Source of the DNA: AV133 sp035567015
GTDB lineage: Bacteria > Verrucomicrobiota > Verrucomicrobiia > Chthoniobacterales > UBA10450
DNA length: 9,530 nucleotides
Reading direction: 5' to 3'
NCBI GenBank assembly: GCA_035567015.1
Contig: DATMPQ010000320.1
Coordinates: 1-9,530, forward strand
This document shows positions 1 through 6,034 of this stretch, piece after piece (the first letter of the stretch is position 1; each line of letters opens with the position of its first letter). The notes below the pieces were generated by a model. That model made no database searches. It was given only the letters and a program-made list of their open reading frames with translations, and had not been told where the DNA came from. Position numbers and translations under genes: made by a program.

Positions 1-878
1 AAATGGGCGGCCTGCGAAGCCTCATGCCGATTTCGTTTCTCACCTACGCCATCGGCATGATGACCCTAAGCGGTGTGCCGTTCTTCTTTTCCGGAGGCTG
101 GACGAAAGAAGAAATCCTGCATGCCACTGCGCATTGGCACGTGTCGCACATACCGCACTACCTGATGCTCGCCGGGGTTGTGCTGACCGCGCTCTATATG
201 ACGCGGCAAATGATCTACATTTTCTTTGGCAACCGGCGCGCGGCTTCCGAAAATGCGCACGAAAGTCCTTCGGTCATGACCCTCCCGCTGATCGTGCTCG
301 CGATTTGCTCGATTACTCTCAGCGTTGTGCTGACACCGGCATGGCCGTGGCTTCACAGTTATCTCACGGGCGAGCCGGCGCACTTTGACATCGCGCTTTT
401 GGTCCAGCCGATGTTGTTCGTTTCGCTTACACTCGTCGCTCTCGGGATCGGCCTCGGCTTTTTCATGTATGCCAAAGCTGGCCAGGAAGATCGACATCGT
501 ACCGCGGAGACGGATCCACTCGAGCACGCGCAACCTGCACTGTTTCACTTTCTCGAAAACAAAATGTGGTTGGACGAGATTTATGACCGGACCGTCGTCG
601 CGTGGAGCAGAATCGCCGCGCGCATCTCCGACTGGATGGACCGTCATTTCTGGGACGGTCTCGTGCGGGGATTCGGCGGACTCGGACAGCTCTTTGGAAT
701 TTTCAGCGCTAATTTCGACGAACGCGGCATCAACGTCGGGGTCGATGAAACCATGACCGGCACGCGCGGCCTCGGCCGTGTGATGTCTGCGTGGCACTCG
801 GGACAAATCCAAACTTACCTCGGGATCATCGCCGTCGGCATGCTCGCGTTGCTGATTCTTTACGCATGGTTGGCATAA
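1..878 (+). CDS. nuoL: NADH-quinone oxidoreductase subunit L, 3' part (5' end outside window)
   Basis: This is the C-terminal ~291 residues of NuoL, the distal proton-pumping subunit of complex I in the cytoplasmic membrane. Full-length NuoL is usually 600-700 residues, so roughly half lies upstream. The reading frame is open to the window edge, so the ATG at position 3 is internal. Near the N-terminal end, the segment around residues 23-38 matches the TM12 region of NuoL (G-V-P then T-K-E-E-I-L), with the conserved lysine at residue 35. Several hydrophobic helices follow. The C-terminus is the amphipathic lateral helix (from K-M-W-L-D-E-I-Y-D-R, about residues 187-196, to about residue 266) and a final transmembrane anchor. 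The lateral helix region is about 25 residues longer than in an ordinary NuoL and looks internally repeated. The stop codon lies 13 bp inside nuoM1, implying translational coupling. Identification is certain at family level. Confidence 0.96.
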   Translation, partial: MGGLRSLMPISFLTYAIGMMTLSGVPFFFSGGWTKEEILHATAHWHVSHIPHYLMLAGVVLTALYMTRQMIYIFFGNRRAASENAHESPSVMTLPLIVLAICSITLSVVLTPAWPWLHSYLTGEPAHFDIALLVQPMLFVSLTLVALGIGLGFFMYAKAGQEDRHRTAETDPLEHAQPALFHFLENKMWLDEIYDRTVVAWSRIAARISDWMDRHFWDGLVRGFGGLGQLFGIFSANFDERGINVGVDETMTGTRGLGRVMSAWHSGQIQTYLGIIAVGMLALLILYAWLA

Positions 879-2338
879 TTACGGCGCTGATTCTGATTCC
901 GCTCCTCGGGGTATTAGCGGTCTGCGTTTGGCCACACACCGATGCGCGCCCGATTGCGCTGATATTCAACGCCATCACCGCAACTCTCACATTGATTTTG
1001 TGGCGAAACTTCGACGCTATCGCGAGCGGCCTGCAAATGGTCGAGCGCCACACTTGGATTCCAGCGATCGGCGCCGAATATCTCGTTGGCATTGATGGCT
1101 TGAGTCTGCTGCTCGTGTTGCTGACGTCGATCATCATCCCGTTCGCATTTCTCGTGCAGCGCATGGATCGGGGTTTCTGCGCGCTCATGTTGGTCATGCA
1201 ATCTGCGCTCTACGGCACGTTCACCGCCCAGAATTTTGTTCTCTGGTTTTTGTTCTACGAGATGAGCCTCATCCCTGCGTTCCTGCTCATCAAAATCTGG
1301 GGGGGAGAAAACCGGGATCGCGCCGCGACCAAGTTCTTCCTCTACACTTTTCTCGGCAGTGTCGCGATGCTGCTCTCGTTCCTCGGAATTTATTTGGCAA
1401 AGGGAACATTCGACTTCGCTCAACTCGCCGGTCTCGGAAAACAGGGACTACTCAGTGGCAACGTCGCCTGGCTCGCCTTTGCCGGAATCTTTCTCGGGCT
1501 CGCAGTGAAAGTGCCGCTCTTTCCGTTTCACACCTGGCTGCCCGACGCGTACGAGACCGCGCCCGTCGGCGTTTCGATAGTGTTGACCGGTGTTCTCTCC
1601 AAGATGGGCGTTTACGGTTTCGTGCGCCTGCTGCTTCCGCTTTTCCCGAACGAAATCAAAATTCTCGCTCCGTGGTTACTCGGGCTAGTGGTTTGCTCGA
1701 TCGTTTTCGCTTCGCTGGCCGCATGGGCCCAGTCCGATCTGAAACGGATGGTGGCGTATCTTTCGATCAACCATCTCGGCTACTGCATGCTCGGTCTCTT
1801 CGCCGTCACAGCAACGACAGTGCGACCGGCGGTCGAGATCCAGGCGGCGTTGAGCGGCGTGTTCATGCAAATCTTCAACCACGGCATCACCGCAGCCGCG
1901 CTGTTCTACTACGTCGGATTGCTCGAGCAGCGGCGCGGCTTGCGCGGGATCAACGATTTCGGCGGATTGATGCAACGCACACCCCTGCTCTGCGGCTGGA
2001 TGAGCGTCGCCATGTTTTCGTCACTCGGTCTGCCCGGATTGAATGGATTCATCGGCGAATTCTTAATCTTCAAAGGTTCCTTCGCCGTCGCCGCTTCATT
2101 CACGGCCGTTGCCGTGATCGGTCTTCTCGTCACGGCCATCGTATTTGCGCGTGCGATGCAGGCTCTCTTCAGCGGTCCGCTGGCGGAGAGTTGCAGCGCT
2201 TTTCCCGATCTGGTTCGAAGCGAGAAACTCGTCGTCGTTCCTGTCACGTTACTCATGTTCGCCATCGGCATCGCGCCGCAGTTCGTCTTCAACATCTTCA
2301 ACACAACTGTCGTTCAAATGGCGCGCTTGCTCAGCTGA
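866..2338 (+). CDS. nuoM: NADH-quinone oxidoreductase subunit M (first copy, canonical)
   Basis: This is a 490-residue polytopic membrane protein and a proton-channel subunit of the complex I membrane arm. The charged residues expected of an active antiporter-like subunit are all present: TM5 Glu132 in F-Y-E, TM7 Lys215 in A-V-K-V-P followed by H-T-W-L-P-D-A, TM8 Lys246, and TM12 Glu398 in G-E-F. Lys215 to Lys246 is 31 residues, the same spacing as Lys234-Lys265 in E. coli NuoM. The ATG at 866 was chosen because it begins a normal NuoM N-terminus (M-V-G-I-I-T-A) and overlaps the nuoL end by 13 bp. An in-frame ATG at 791 would add a charged segment encoded within nuoL and is unlikely. There is no clear ribosome binding site, so coupling to nuoL is plausible. 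The next gene starts 9 bp after the stop. Confidence 0.96.
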   Translation: MVGIITALILIPLLGVLAVCVWPHTDARPIALIFNAITATLTLILWRNFDAIASGLQMVERHTWIPAIGAEYLVGIDGLSLLLVLLTSIIIPFAFLVQRMDRGFCALMLVMQSALYGTFTAQNFVLWFLFYEMSLIPAFLLIKIWGGENRDRAATKFFLYTFLGSVAMLLSFLGIYLAKGTFDFAQLAGLGKQGLLSGNVAWLAFAGIFLGLAVKVPLFPFHTWLPDAYETAPVGVSIVLTGVLSKMGVYGFVRLLLPLFPNEIKILAPWLLGLVVCSIVFASLAAWAQSDLKRMVAYLSINHLGYCMLGLFAVTATTVRPAVEIQAALSGVFMQIFNHGITAAALFYYVGLLEQRRGLRGINDFGGLMQRTPLLCGWMSVAMFSSLGLPGLNGFIGEFLIFKGSFAVAASFTAVAVIGLLVTAIVFARAMQALFSGPLAESCSAFPDLVRSEKLVVVPVTLLMFAIGIAPQFVFNIFNTTVVQMARLLS

Positions 2339-2347
2339 CGCCGCGAA

Positions 2348-2974
2348 ATGAGCAAGGAAATCATTCCCATCGAACGAATTGAGCAATCGATTTACAGGTT
2401 TCGCGGTCAGAAAGTGATGCTCGATTTCGATCTCGCCACCTTGTACGGAGCCGAAACCCGAATCCCAAATCAGGCGGTGAAGCGAAATCGCGATCGATTC
2501 CCGCCTGATTTCATGTTCCAGTTAACGCCTGCAGAAGTTAGGTTTTTAAGGTCATATCTTGCGATCTTAAATCGACAAGCTATTGATACAGAGTGTGTTG
2601 CAACGACGTCATCACAATTTGTGATGAGTTCGCGCGCGGCCCGTTATCGCCCGAATGCGTTTACGGAGCAGGGAGTCGCGATGCTCTCGAGCGTGTTGAA
2701 CAGCGAGCGCGCTGTAAAAGTGAACATCGCGATCATGCGCGCGTTTGTGAAACTCCGCCAAACGTTCGAAACCAATCGGAAGCTCGCGCGAAAATTTTCG
2801 AAACTCGAACGGCACGTCAGCAAACACGATGAGGAGATTGCTGGCATCATTGAAGCACTCCGGCAGTTAATGGCCCCGCCGCAAAAGCCTCGGCGCGAGA
2901 TCGGATTTCATGTTCGTGAAAAAGAGCCGCGTTATCGGGTACGGAAGGGCCGCCGCTCGCGCTCTTCCTCGTAA
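2348..2974 (+). CDS. ORF6N-domain DNA-binding protein inserted in the nuo operon
   Basis: This is a 208-residue soluble protein unrelated to complex I. Residues ~7-68 match the N-terminal ORF6N domain (Y-R-F-R-G-Q-K-V-M-L-D-F-D-L-A, then N-Q-A-V-K-R-N and F-P-P-D-F-M-F-Q-L-T). ORF6N is a domain of phage antirepressor-like and KilA-N-associated proteins and is thought to bind DNA. Residues ~103-136 carry the conserved F-T-E-Q-G-V-A-M-L-S-S-V-L block and the V-N-I-A-I-M-R-A-F helix. Residues ~142-175 look like a coiled coil (A-R-K-F-S-K-L-E-R). The tail is basic and Arg/Ser-rich. About 20 residues (70-89) between the L-R-S and Q-F-V-M-S-S elements appear to be extra compared with the family as I recall it, and their DNA is AT-rich. 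The gene is co-directional, 9 bp after nuoM1, and is probably cotranscribed. Its function is unknown; a passenger or mobile single-gene cassette is an inference. Confidence 0.9.
   Translation: MSKEIIPIERIEQSIYRFRGQKVMLDFDLATLYGAETRIPNQAVKRNRDRFPPDFMFQLTPAEVRFLRSYLAILNRQAIDTECVATTSSQFVMSSRAARYRPNAFTEQGVAMLSSVLNSERAVKVNIAIMRAFVKLRQTFETNRKLARKFSKLERHVSKHDEEIAGIIEALRQLMAPPQKPRREIGFHVREKEPRYRVRKGRRSRSSS
2609..2627. repeat. Perfect 9-bp-arm palindrome inside the ORF6N gene
   Basis: The 19-bp sequence TCATCACAATTTGTGATGA is two perfect 9-bp arms around a single central T. It lies at the 3' edge of the AT-rich segment of the ORF6N gene, over codons 88-94. It could be an operator-like site, for example for autoregulation by the DNA-binding product, an RNA hairpin, or chance. 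The palindrome is seen directly; any role is speculative. Confidence 0.5.
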
Positions 2975-3004
2975 CCTTGTAACTGATTTAACTTTTTTAA
3001 CTCC
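2971..3004. repeat. Degenerate 8-9 bp period repeat (copy 1), TAAC x4
   Basis: Four TAAC cores start at 2972, 2980, 2989 and 2998 (steps of 8, 9 and 9 bp). The first supplies the TAA stop codon of the ORF6N gene, so the repeat begins exactly at the gene end. Read on the opposite strand it contains GTTAAATCAGTTACAA. This differs at one position from GTTAAATCGGTTACAA inside nuoM2 (4310-4325), which is the basis for calling a dispersed family. The array fills most of the 45 bp between the ORF6N gene and nuoM2. It lacks the GC-rich stem of an intrinsic terminator. Confidence 0.7.
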
Positions 3005-3019
3005 TTTTTCGCTTCGCGA

Positions 3020-4489
3020 ATGATCGCCTGGACCATTTACATTACGTTTGCGGGTGCCGTTCTGTTGCTTTTCATGCCGCGCGCTTTATCGCGCTGGATT
3101 GCGCTCGCGACTGCCGCGGGTGGGTTCGCGGTGAGTTTGGCGGCGTTCTTTAGCGCGGTCGATGTTGGGACCTTCAAGACAATCGTGCGCGTTCCGTGGG
3201 TGCCTATGCTCGGGATGGAATACCATCTCGCTGTCGATGGCATCAGCCTGACGCTCGCTCTCGTCACCAGCCTGACCGCTGTGAGCGCGGTGCTTTTTTC
3301 GTGGGACGTGGACCATCGGCAGAACGAATTTTTCTTCTGGCTGCTTCTTGTGGTGGGCGGCTCGTATGGCGTCTTTCTCAGCGCCGATCTCTTCCTCCTC
3401 TTCGTCTTCTACGAGCTGGTGATTGTGCCGAAATATTTCCTCATCGCCATCTGGGGTTCGACCAACAAGGAGTACGGCGCGATGAAGCTGACCCTCTACT
3501 CCTTCTTCGGCGGCGCGCTCGTCTTCATCGGAATCATCGCCGCCTACGTTACGGCCGGCTCACTCAATCTTCATGATCTCGCGGAATTCCCGTTCCCATC
3601 GCAGTTTCAATCCTGGGCGTTTCCGGTGTTGTTCCTCGGGTTCGCCGTGCTTGCGGGCATCTGGCCGCTGCACACTTGGGCGCCAACCGGTCACGTTGCC
3701 GCGCCGACTGCCGGTTCGATGCTGTTGGCCGGCATCATCATGAAACTCGGCTCCTATGGCGGGCTGCGCGTCGCGATGAATCTTTTCCCGCAAGGTTTCC
3801 AAAAGTGGAGCGGCTACATAGCCGTTTTTGCTGTGATCGGCATCCTTTACGCCGCGGCCGTGGCACTGCGCCAGCGCGACCTGAAGTTCGTCATCGGTTA
3901 TTCGAGCGTGAGTCACATGGGTTTCGTGTTGCTCGGGCTCGCGACAGCCAACGTGCTCGGGGTCTCGGGCGCAGTGCTGCAAATGTTCTCGCACGGCGTG
4001 ATCGCGGCCCTGCTTTTCGCCATTGCCGGACGCATGATCTATCGCCGCACTCATACGCGCGATCTCGACGCACTCTCAGCAATGAACCTGAGTCGCGCAC
4101 TGCCGTTTGCTGCGTTTTCATTTGTCATCGCGTCGGCGGCGTCGATGGGCATTCCCGGGTTCAGCGGGTTCGCCGCCGAAATCACCATCCTGATCGGCGC
4201 GTGGAAAACTTATCCAGTAGCAGTGTGGATCACCGGCGCCGGCATGGTTCTCGTCGCCGCGTTCACGTTGCGCGCGTTGAAGAGAACATTTTTCGACACG
4301 ATCGAAGACGTTAAATCGGTTACAAACGTTACATCGTTACATCGGGAGCCGCTCGAGCCGATCACGATTACAGAGAAACTCGGCGCCGGACTCTTGATGT
4401 TCGCCACGCTCGCAGTCGGACTGTATCCCAAGGTCTTGCTCGACCGCATCGTGCCTGCCGTCGAAGCGATGCGGTTTCTAACGAAATGA
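3020..4489 (+). CDS. NADH-quinone oxidoreductase subunit M paralogue (second copy, TM7 lysine lost)
   Basis: This is a 489-residue polytopic membrane protein of the NuoM family. The best landmarks are TM5 F-Y-E (Glu132), A-P-T-A-G-S with the TM8 lysine (Lys242), D-L-K-F-V-I-G-Y-S-S-V-S-H-M-G, S-H-G-V-I-A-A, and the TM12 glutamate (Glu387). The TM7 lysine is replaced: F-A-V-K-M-P of E. coli NuoM corresponds here to F-A-V-L-A-G (Leu211, codon 3650-3652). The Leu211-Lys242 distance is 31 residues, the same as Lys234-Lys265 in E. coli, so no gap explains the change. The following L-P-D-A-H motif is also altered to A-P-T-G-H. A degenerate 9-bp repeat is translated in frame at residues 431-442, in the loop before the last helix. 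No Shine-Dalgarno is seen. The likely role is a fourth antiporter-like subunit between NuoM1 and NuoN or NuoL, possibly not pumping normally. Confidence 0.93.
   Translation: MIAWTIYITFAGAVLLLFMPRALSRWIALATAAGGFAVSLAAFFSAVDVGTFKTIVRVPWVPMLGMEYHLAVDGISLTLALVTSLTAVSAVLFSWDVDHRQNEFFFWLLLVVGGSYGVFLSADLFLLFVFYELVIVPKYFLIAIWGSTNKEYGAMKLTLYSFFGGALVFIGIIAAYVTAGSLNLHDLAEFPFPSQFQSWAFPVLFLGFAVLAGIWPLHTWAPTGHVAAPTAGSMLLAGIIMKLGSYGGLRVAMNLFPQGFQKWSGYIAVFAVIGILYAAAVALRQRDLKFVIGYSSVSHMGFVLLGLATANVLGVSGAVLQMFSHGVIAALLFAIAGRMIYRRTHTRDLDALSAMNLSRALPFAAFSFVIASAASMGIPGFSGFAAEITILIGAWKTYPVAVWITGAGMVLVAAFTLRALKRTFFDTIEDVKSVTNVTSLHREPLEPITITEKLGAGLLMFATLAVGLYPKVLLDRIVPAVEAMRFLTK
4310..4344. repeat. Degenerate 8-9 bp period repeat (copy 2), in frame within nuoM2
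   Basis: Four GTTA cores start at 4310, 4319, 4328 and 4336 (steps of 9, 9 and 8 bp). This is the mirror of the 8, 9, 9 spacing of the inverted copy at 2971-3004. The unit GTTACATC occurs twice in tandem (4328-4335 and 4336-4343). The array begins exactly on a codon boundary and is translated as V-K-S-V-T-N-V-T-S-L-H-R (residues 431-442 of NuoM2), in a predicted extramembrane loop where an insertion would be tolerated. Confidence 0.65.
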
Positions 4490-4510
4490 ACGATGAAGCG
4501 TTGCATCGTT
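4489..4510. repeat. Inverted repeat at the nuoM2 stop codon
   Basis: Arms AACGATG (4489-4495) and CATCGTT (4504-4510) flank an 8-nt loop and begin at the last base of the nuoM2 stop codon. No T-run follows, so it is not a convincing intrinsic terminator, and nuoN lies downstream in the same direction. The right arm forms part of GTTGCATCGTTAT, which resembles GTTACATCGTTAC at 4328-4340 and so ties this hairpin to the same repeat family. Confidence 0.45.
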
Positions 4511-4526
4511 ATGACAGAACGACGCC

Positions 4527-4556
4527 CAACCGCTTCAACAATTTAACGGTTTAACG
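4527..4556. repeat. Degenerate 8-9 bp period repeat (copy 3), nuoM2-nuoN gap
   Basis: CAAC, CAAC, TAAC and TAAC cores start at 4527, 4536, 4544 and 4552 (steps of 9, 8 and 8 bp), in the same orientation as copy 1. Together with the inverted repeat upstream, it occupies much of the 81 bp between nuoM2 and nuoN. That gap is the longest between any complex I genes in the window apart from the ORF6N interruption. Confidence 0.55.
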
Positions 4557-4570
4557 AATCACGCATTCCA

Positions 4571-6025
4571 ATGTCTTATCTCGAATTCCTCAAACTCGCC
4601 GCCCCCGAAGCCATCGTCGCGGCCACGGCGCTCGTGGTTCTCGCCATTGGCCTCGCGAGCACGCGAGCGTCCGCACTTTGCTCAGCGGCAGCGGCTCTCG
4701 GGATCGCGCTCGCAATCGGCGCAGTGCTCATGTTGCCGGAACACTCCACGCTATTTCACGGGATGCTGGTGATCACGCCGCTCACGTCCCTGTTCAAAAT
4801 CATCTGCCTCGCGCTCGCCTTTTTCACGGTGATTGTTGCGCGAGGTGACCGCGCTTCGCTTAATCACGGCGAGTACCTGGCGATAATTCTGCTTGCGACC
4901 ATTGGACTGATGCTGCTCGTCGGCAGCGAAGAGTTGCTCATGATATTCATCGGACTGGAATTGACCGGCCTCTCGCTTTACGTCATGACCGCGTTCGACA
5001 AAACCGATATCCGTTCCGCCGAAGCGGGGCTGAAGTACTTCCTCTTCGGTAGCACGGCGAGCGCGTTCACGCTTTTTGGATTGAGTCTCATCTACGGCAT
5101 GGCGGGAACGACTGGGCTCGCCGCCATAGCGCAGAAGCTCAGTGCCCAGCCCATCTCTCCGCTGCTCTTCGCCGGCATCATCATGACCCTTGTCGGTTTT
5201 GCGTTCAAAATTGCCGCCGCGCCATTTCATCTTTGGGCGCCCGACGCCTACCAGGGCGCGCCCGTCTCGAGTGCCGCTTTCATCGCTTCGGGTTCGAAAG
5301 TCGCGTCGTTCGTGGTGATTGGAAAAATCGTGCTCGTCGGCTTCGGTCCTGACCAAGGCAGCGCTGCATGGCACGCCATGATTGCTGGTTGGTCACCGGT
5401 GCTGGCCGTGCTCGCCGCATTGTCCATCGTTATTGGCAATCTCGTCGCCCTCGCCCAGTCCAACGTCCGCCGGCTGCTCGCCTACTCAGCCGTCGCCCAT
5501 GCCGGTTACACATTGCTCGGACTCGTCGCCGGCGGGCGCGACGGATTCGGCGCGACGTTATTTTACACGACTGTTTACGCCTTCACTCTCATCGGCGCAT
5601 TCGGCGTTGTTGCCCTGGTCCGACGCCAAACCGGCGGCGACGATTTAGCGAACTTCGCCGGGCTGCGCGCGCGTTCACCGTTGCTCGCCGGGTGCATGTC
5701 GGTCTTCATGTTGTCGTTGGCCGGCCTGCCGCCGCTCGCAGGGTTTTTCGGAAAGTTCTATCTGTTCAGCGCCGCGCTCCGTGCGGGTGAGAATCATGGC
5801 CTGCTCTGGCTCGTCGTCCTGGCCCTCTTTGGCAGCCTCATCTCGCTCTATTATTACCTGACCGTTCTTAAAGTGATCTTCGTCGATCAAGCTGCCCCTG
5901 ACGCATCTTTCGTCGATGTCGATCCCTTACAAAGGATCACCGTCTTTGTGCTCGCGGTGCTGGTCCTGTTCTTGGGCGTTGTGCCGACACCTTTGGTGGC
6001 ACGGATCACGGGTTCCTTACAGTAG
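4571..6025 (+). CDS. nuoN: NADH-quinone oxidoreductase subunit N
   Basis: This is a 484-residue polytopic membrane protein, the antiporter-like subunit nearest the quinone-side connection of complex I. NuoN hallmarks are present: TM5 Glu130 (G-L-E-L-T-G), TM7 Lys213 (A-F-K-I-A-A-A-P-F-H, then W-A-P-D-A-Y-Q-G-A-P), TM8 Lys243, the R-R-L-L-A-Y-S-A-V-A-H-A-G block, and TM12 Lys395 (A-G-F-F-G-K-F), where NuoM has Glu. This makes it clearly NuoN and not a third NuoM. The length is normal for the family. The ATG at 4571 begins a typical amphipathic NuoN N-terminus (M-S-Y-L-E-F-L). No Shine-Dalgarno is visible, and the preceding 81 bp is repeat-rich. It is the last complex I gene in the order L-M-M-N and is followed 9 bp later by a DNA-repair gene in the same reading frame. 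Confidence 0.97.
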   Translation: MSYLEFLKLAAPEAIVAATALVVLAIGLASTRASALCSAAAALGIALAIGAVLMLPEHSTLFHGMLVITPLTSLFKIICLALAFFTVIVARGDRASLNHGEYLAIILLATIGLMLLVGSEELLMIFIGLELTGLSLYVMTAFDKTDIRSAEAGLKYFLFGSTASAFTLFGLSLIYGMAGTTGLAAIAQKLSAQPISPLLFAGIIMTLVGFAFKIAAAPFHLWAPDAYQGAPVSSAAFIASGSKVASFVVIGKIVLVGFGPDQGSAAWHAMIAGWSPVLAVLAALSIVIGNLVALAQSNVRRLLAYSAVAHAGYTLLGLVAGGRDGFGATLFYTTVYAFTLIGAFGVVALVRRQTGGDDLANFAGLRARSPLLAGCMSVFMLSLAGLPPLAGFFGKFYLFSAALRAGENHGLLWLVVLALFGSLISLYYYLTVLKVIFVDQAAPDASFVDVDPLQRITVFVLAVLVLFLGVVPTPLVARITGSLQ

Positions 6026-6034
6026 CGACGCGTC

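Noticed and set aside
66..812. Long open frame on the minus strand (248 codons) opposite nuoL
   Set aside because: The + strand frame encodes unmistakable NuoL. The minus product is Arg/His/Glu-rich with no recognisable domain, typical of an antisense shadow in GC-rich DNA.
791..865. Upstream in-frame ATG extending nuoM1 by 25 residues
   Set aside because: The extension is charged, lies wholly inside nuoL coding sequence, and precedes a standard NuoM N-terminus starting at 866.
2609..2627. The palindrome as a CRP/FNR-type binding site
   Set aside because: The half-sites are in the opposite order (TCACA then TGTGA) to the TGTGA-N6-TCACA consensus, and it lies deep within a coding region.
3008..3020. 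Small hairpin TTCGC/GCGAA at the nuoM2 start as a terminator or translational switch
   Set aside because: The stem is only 5 bp, has no T-run after it, and overlaps the start codon; GC-rich DNA produces many such short pairings.
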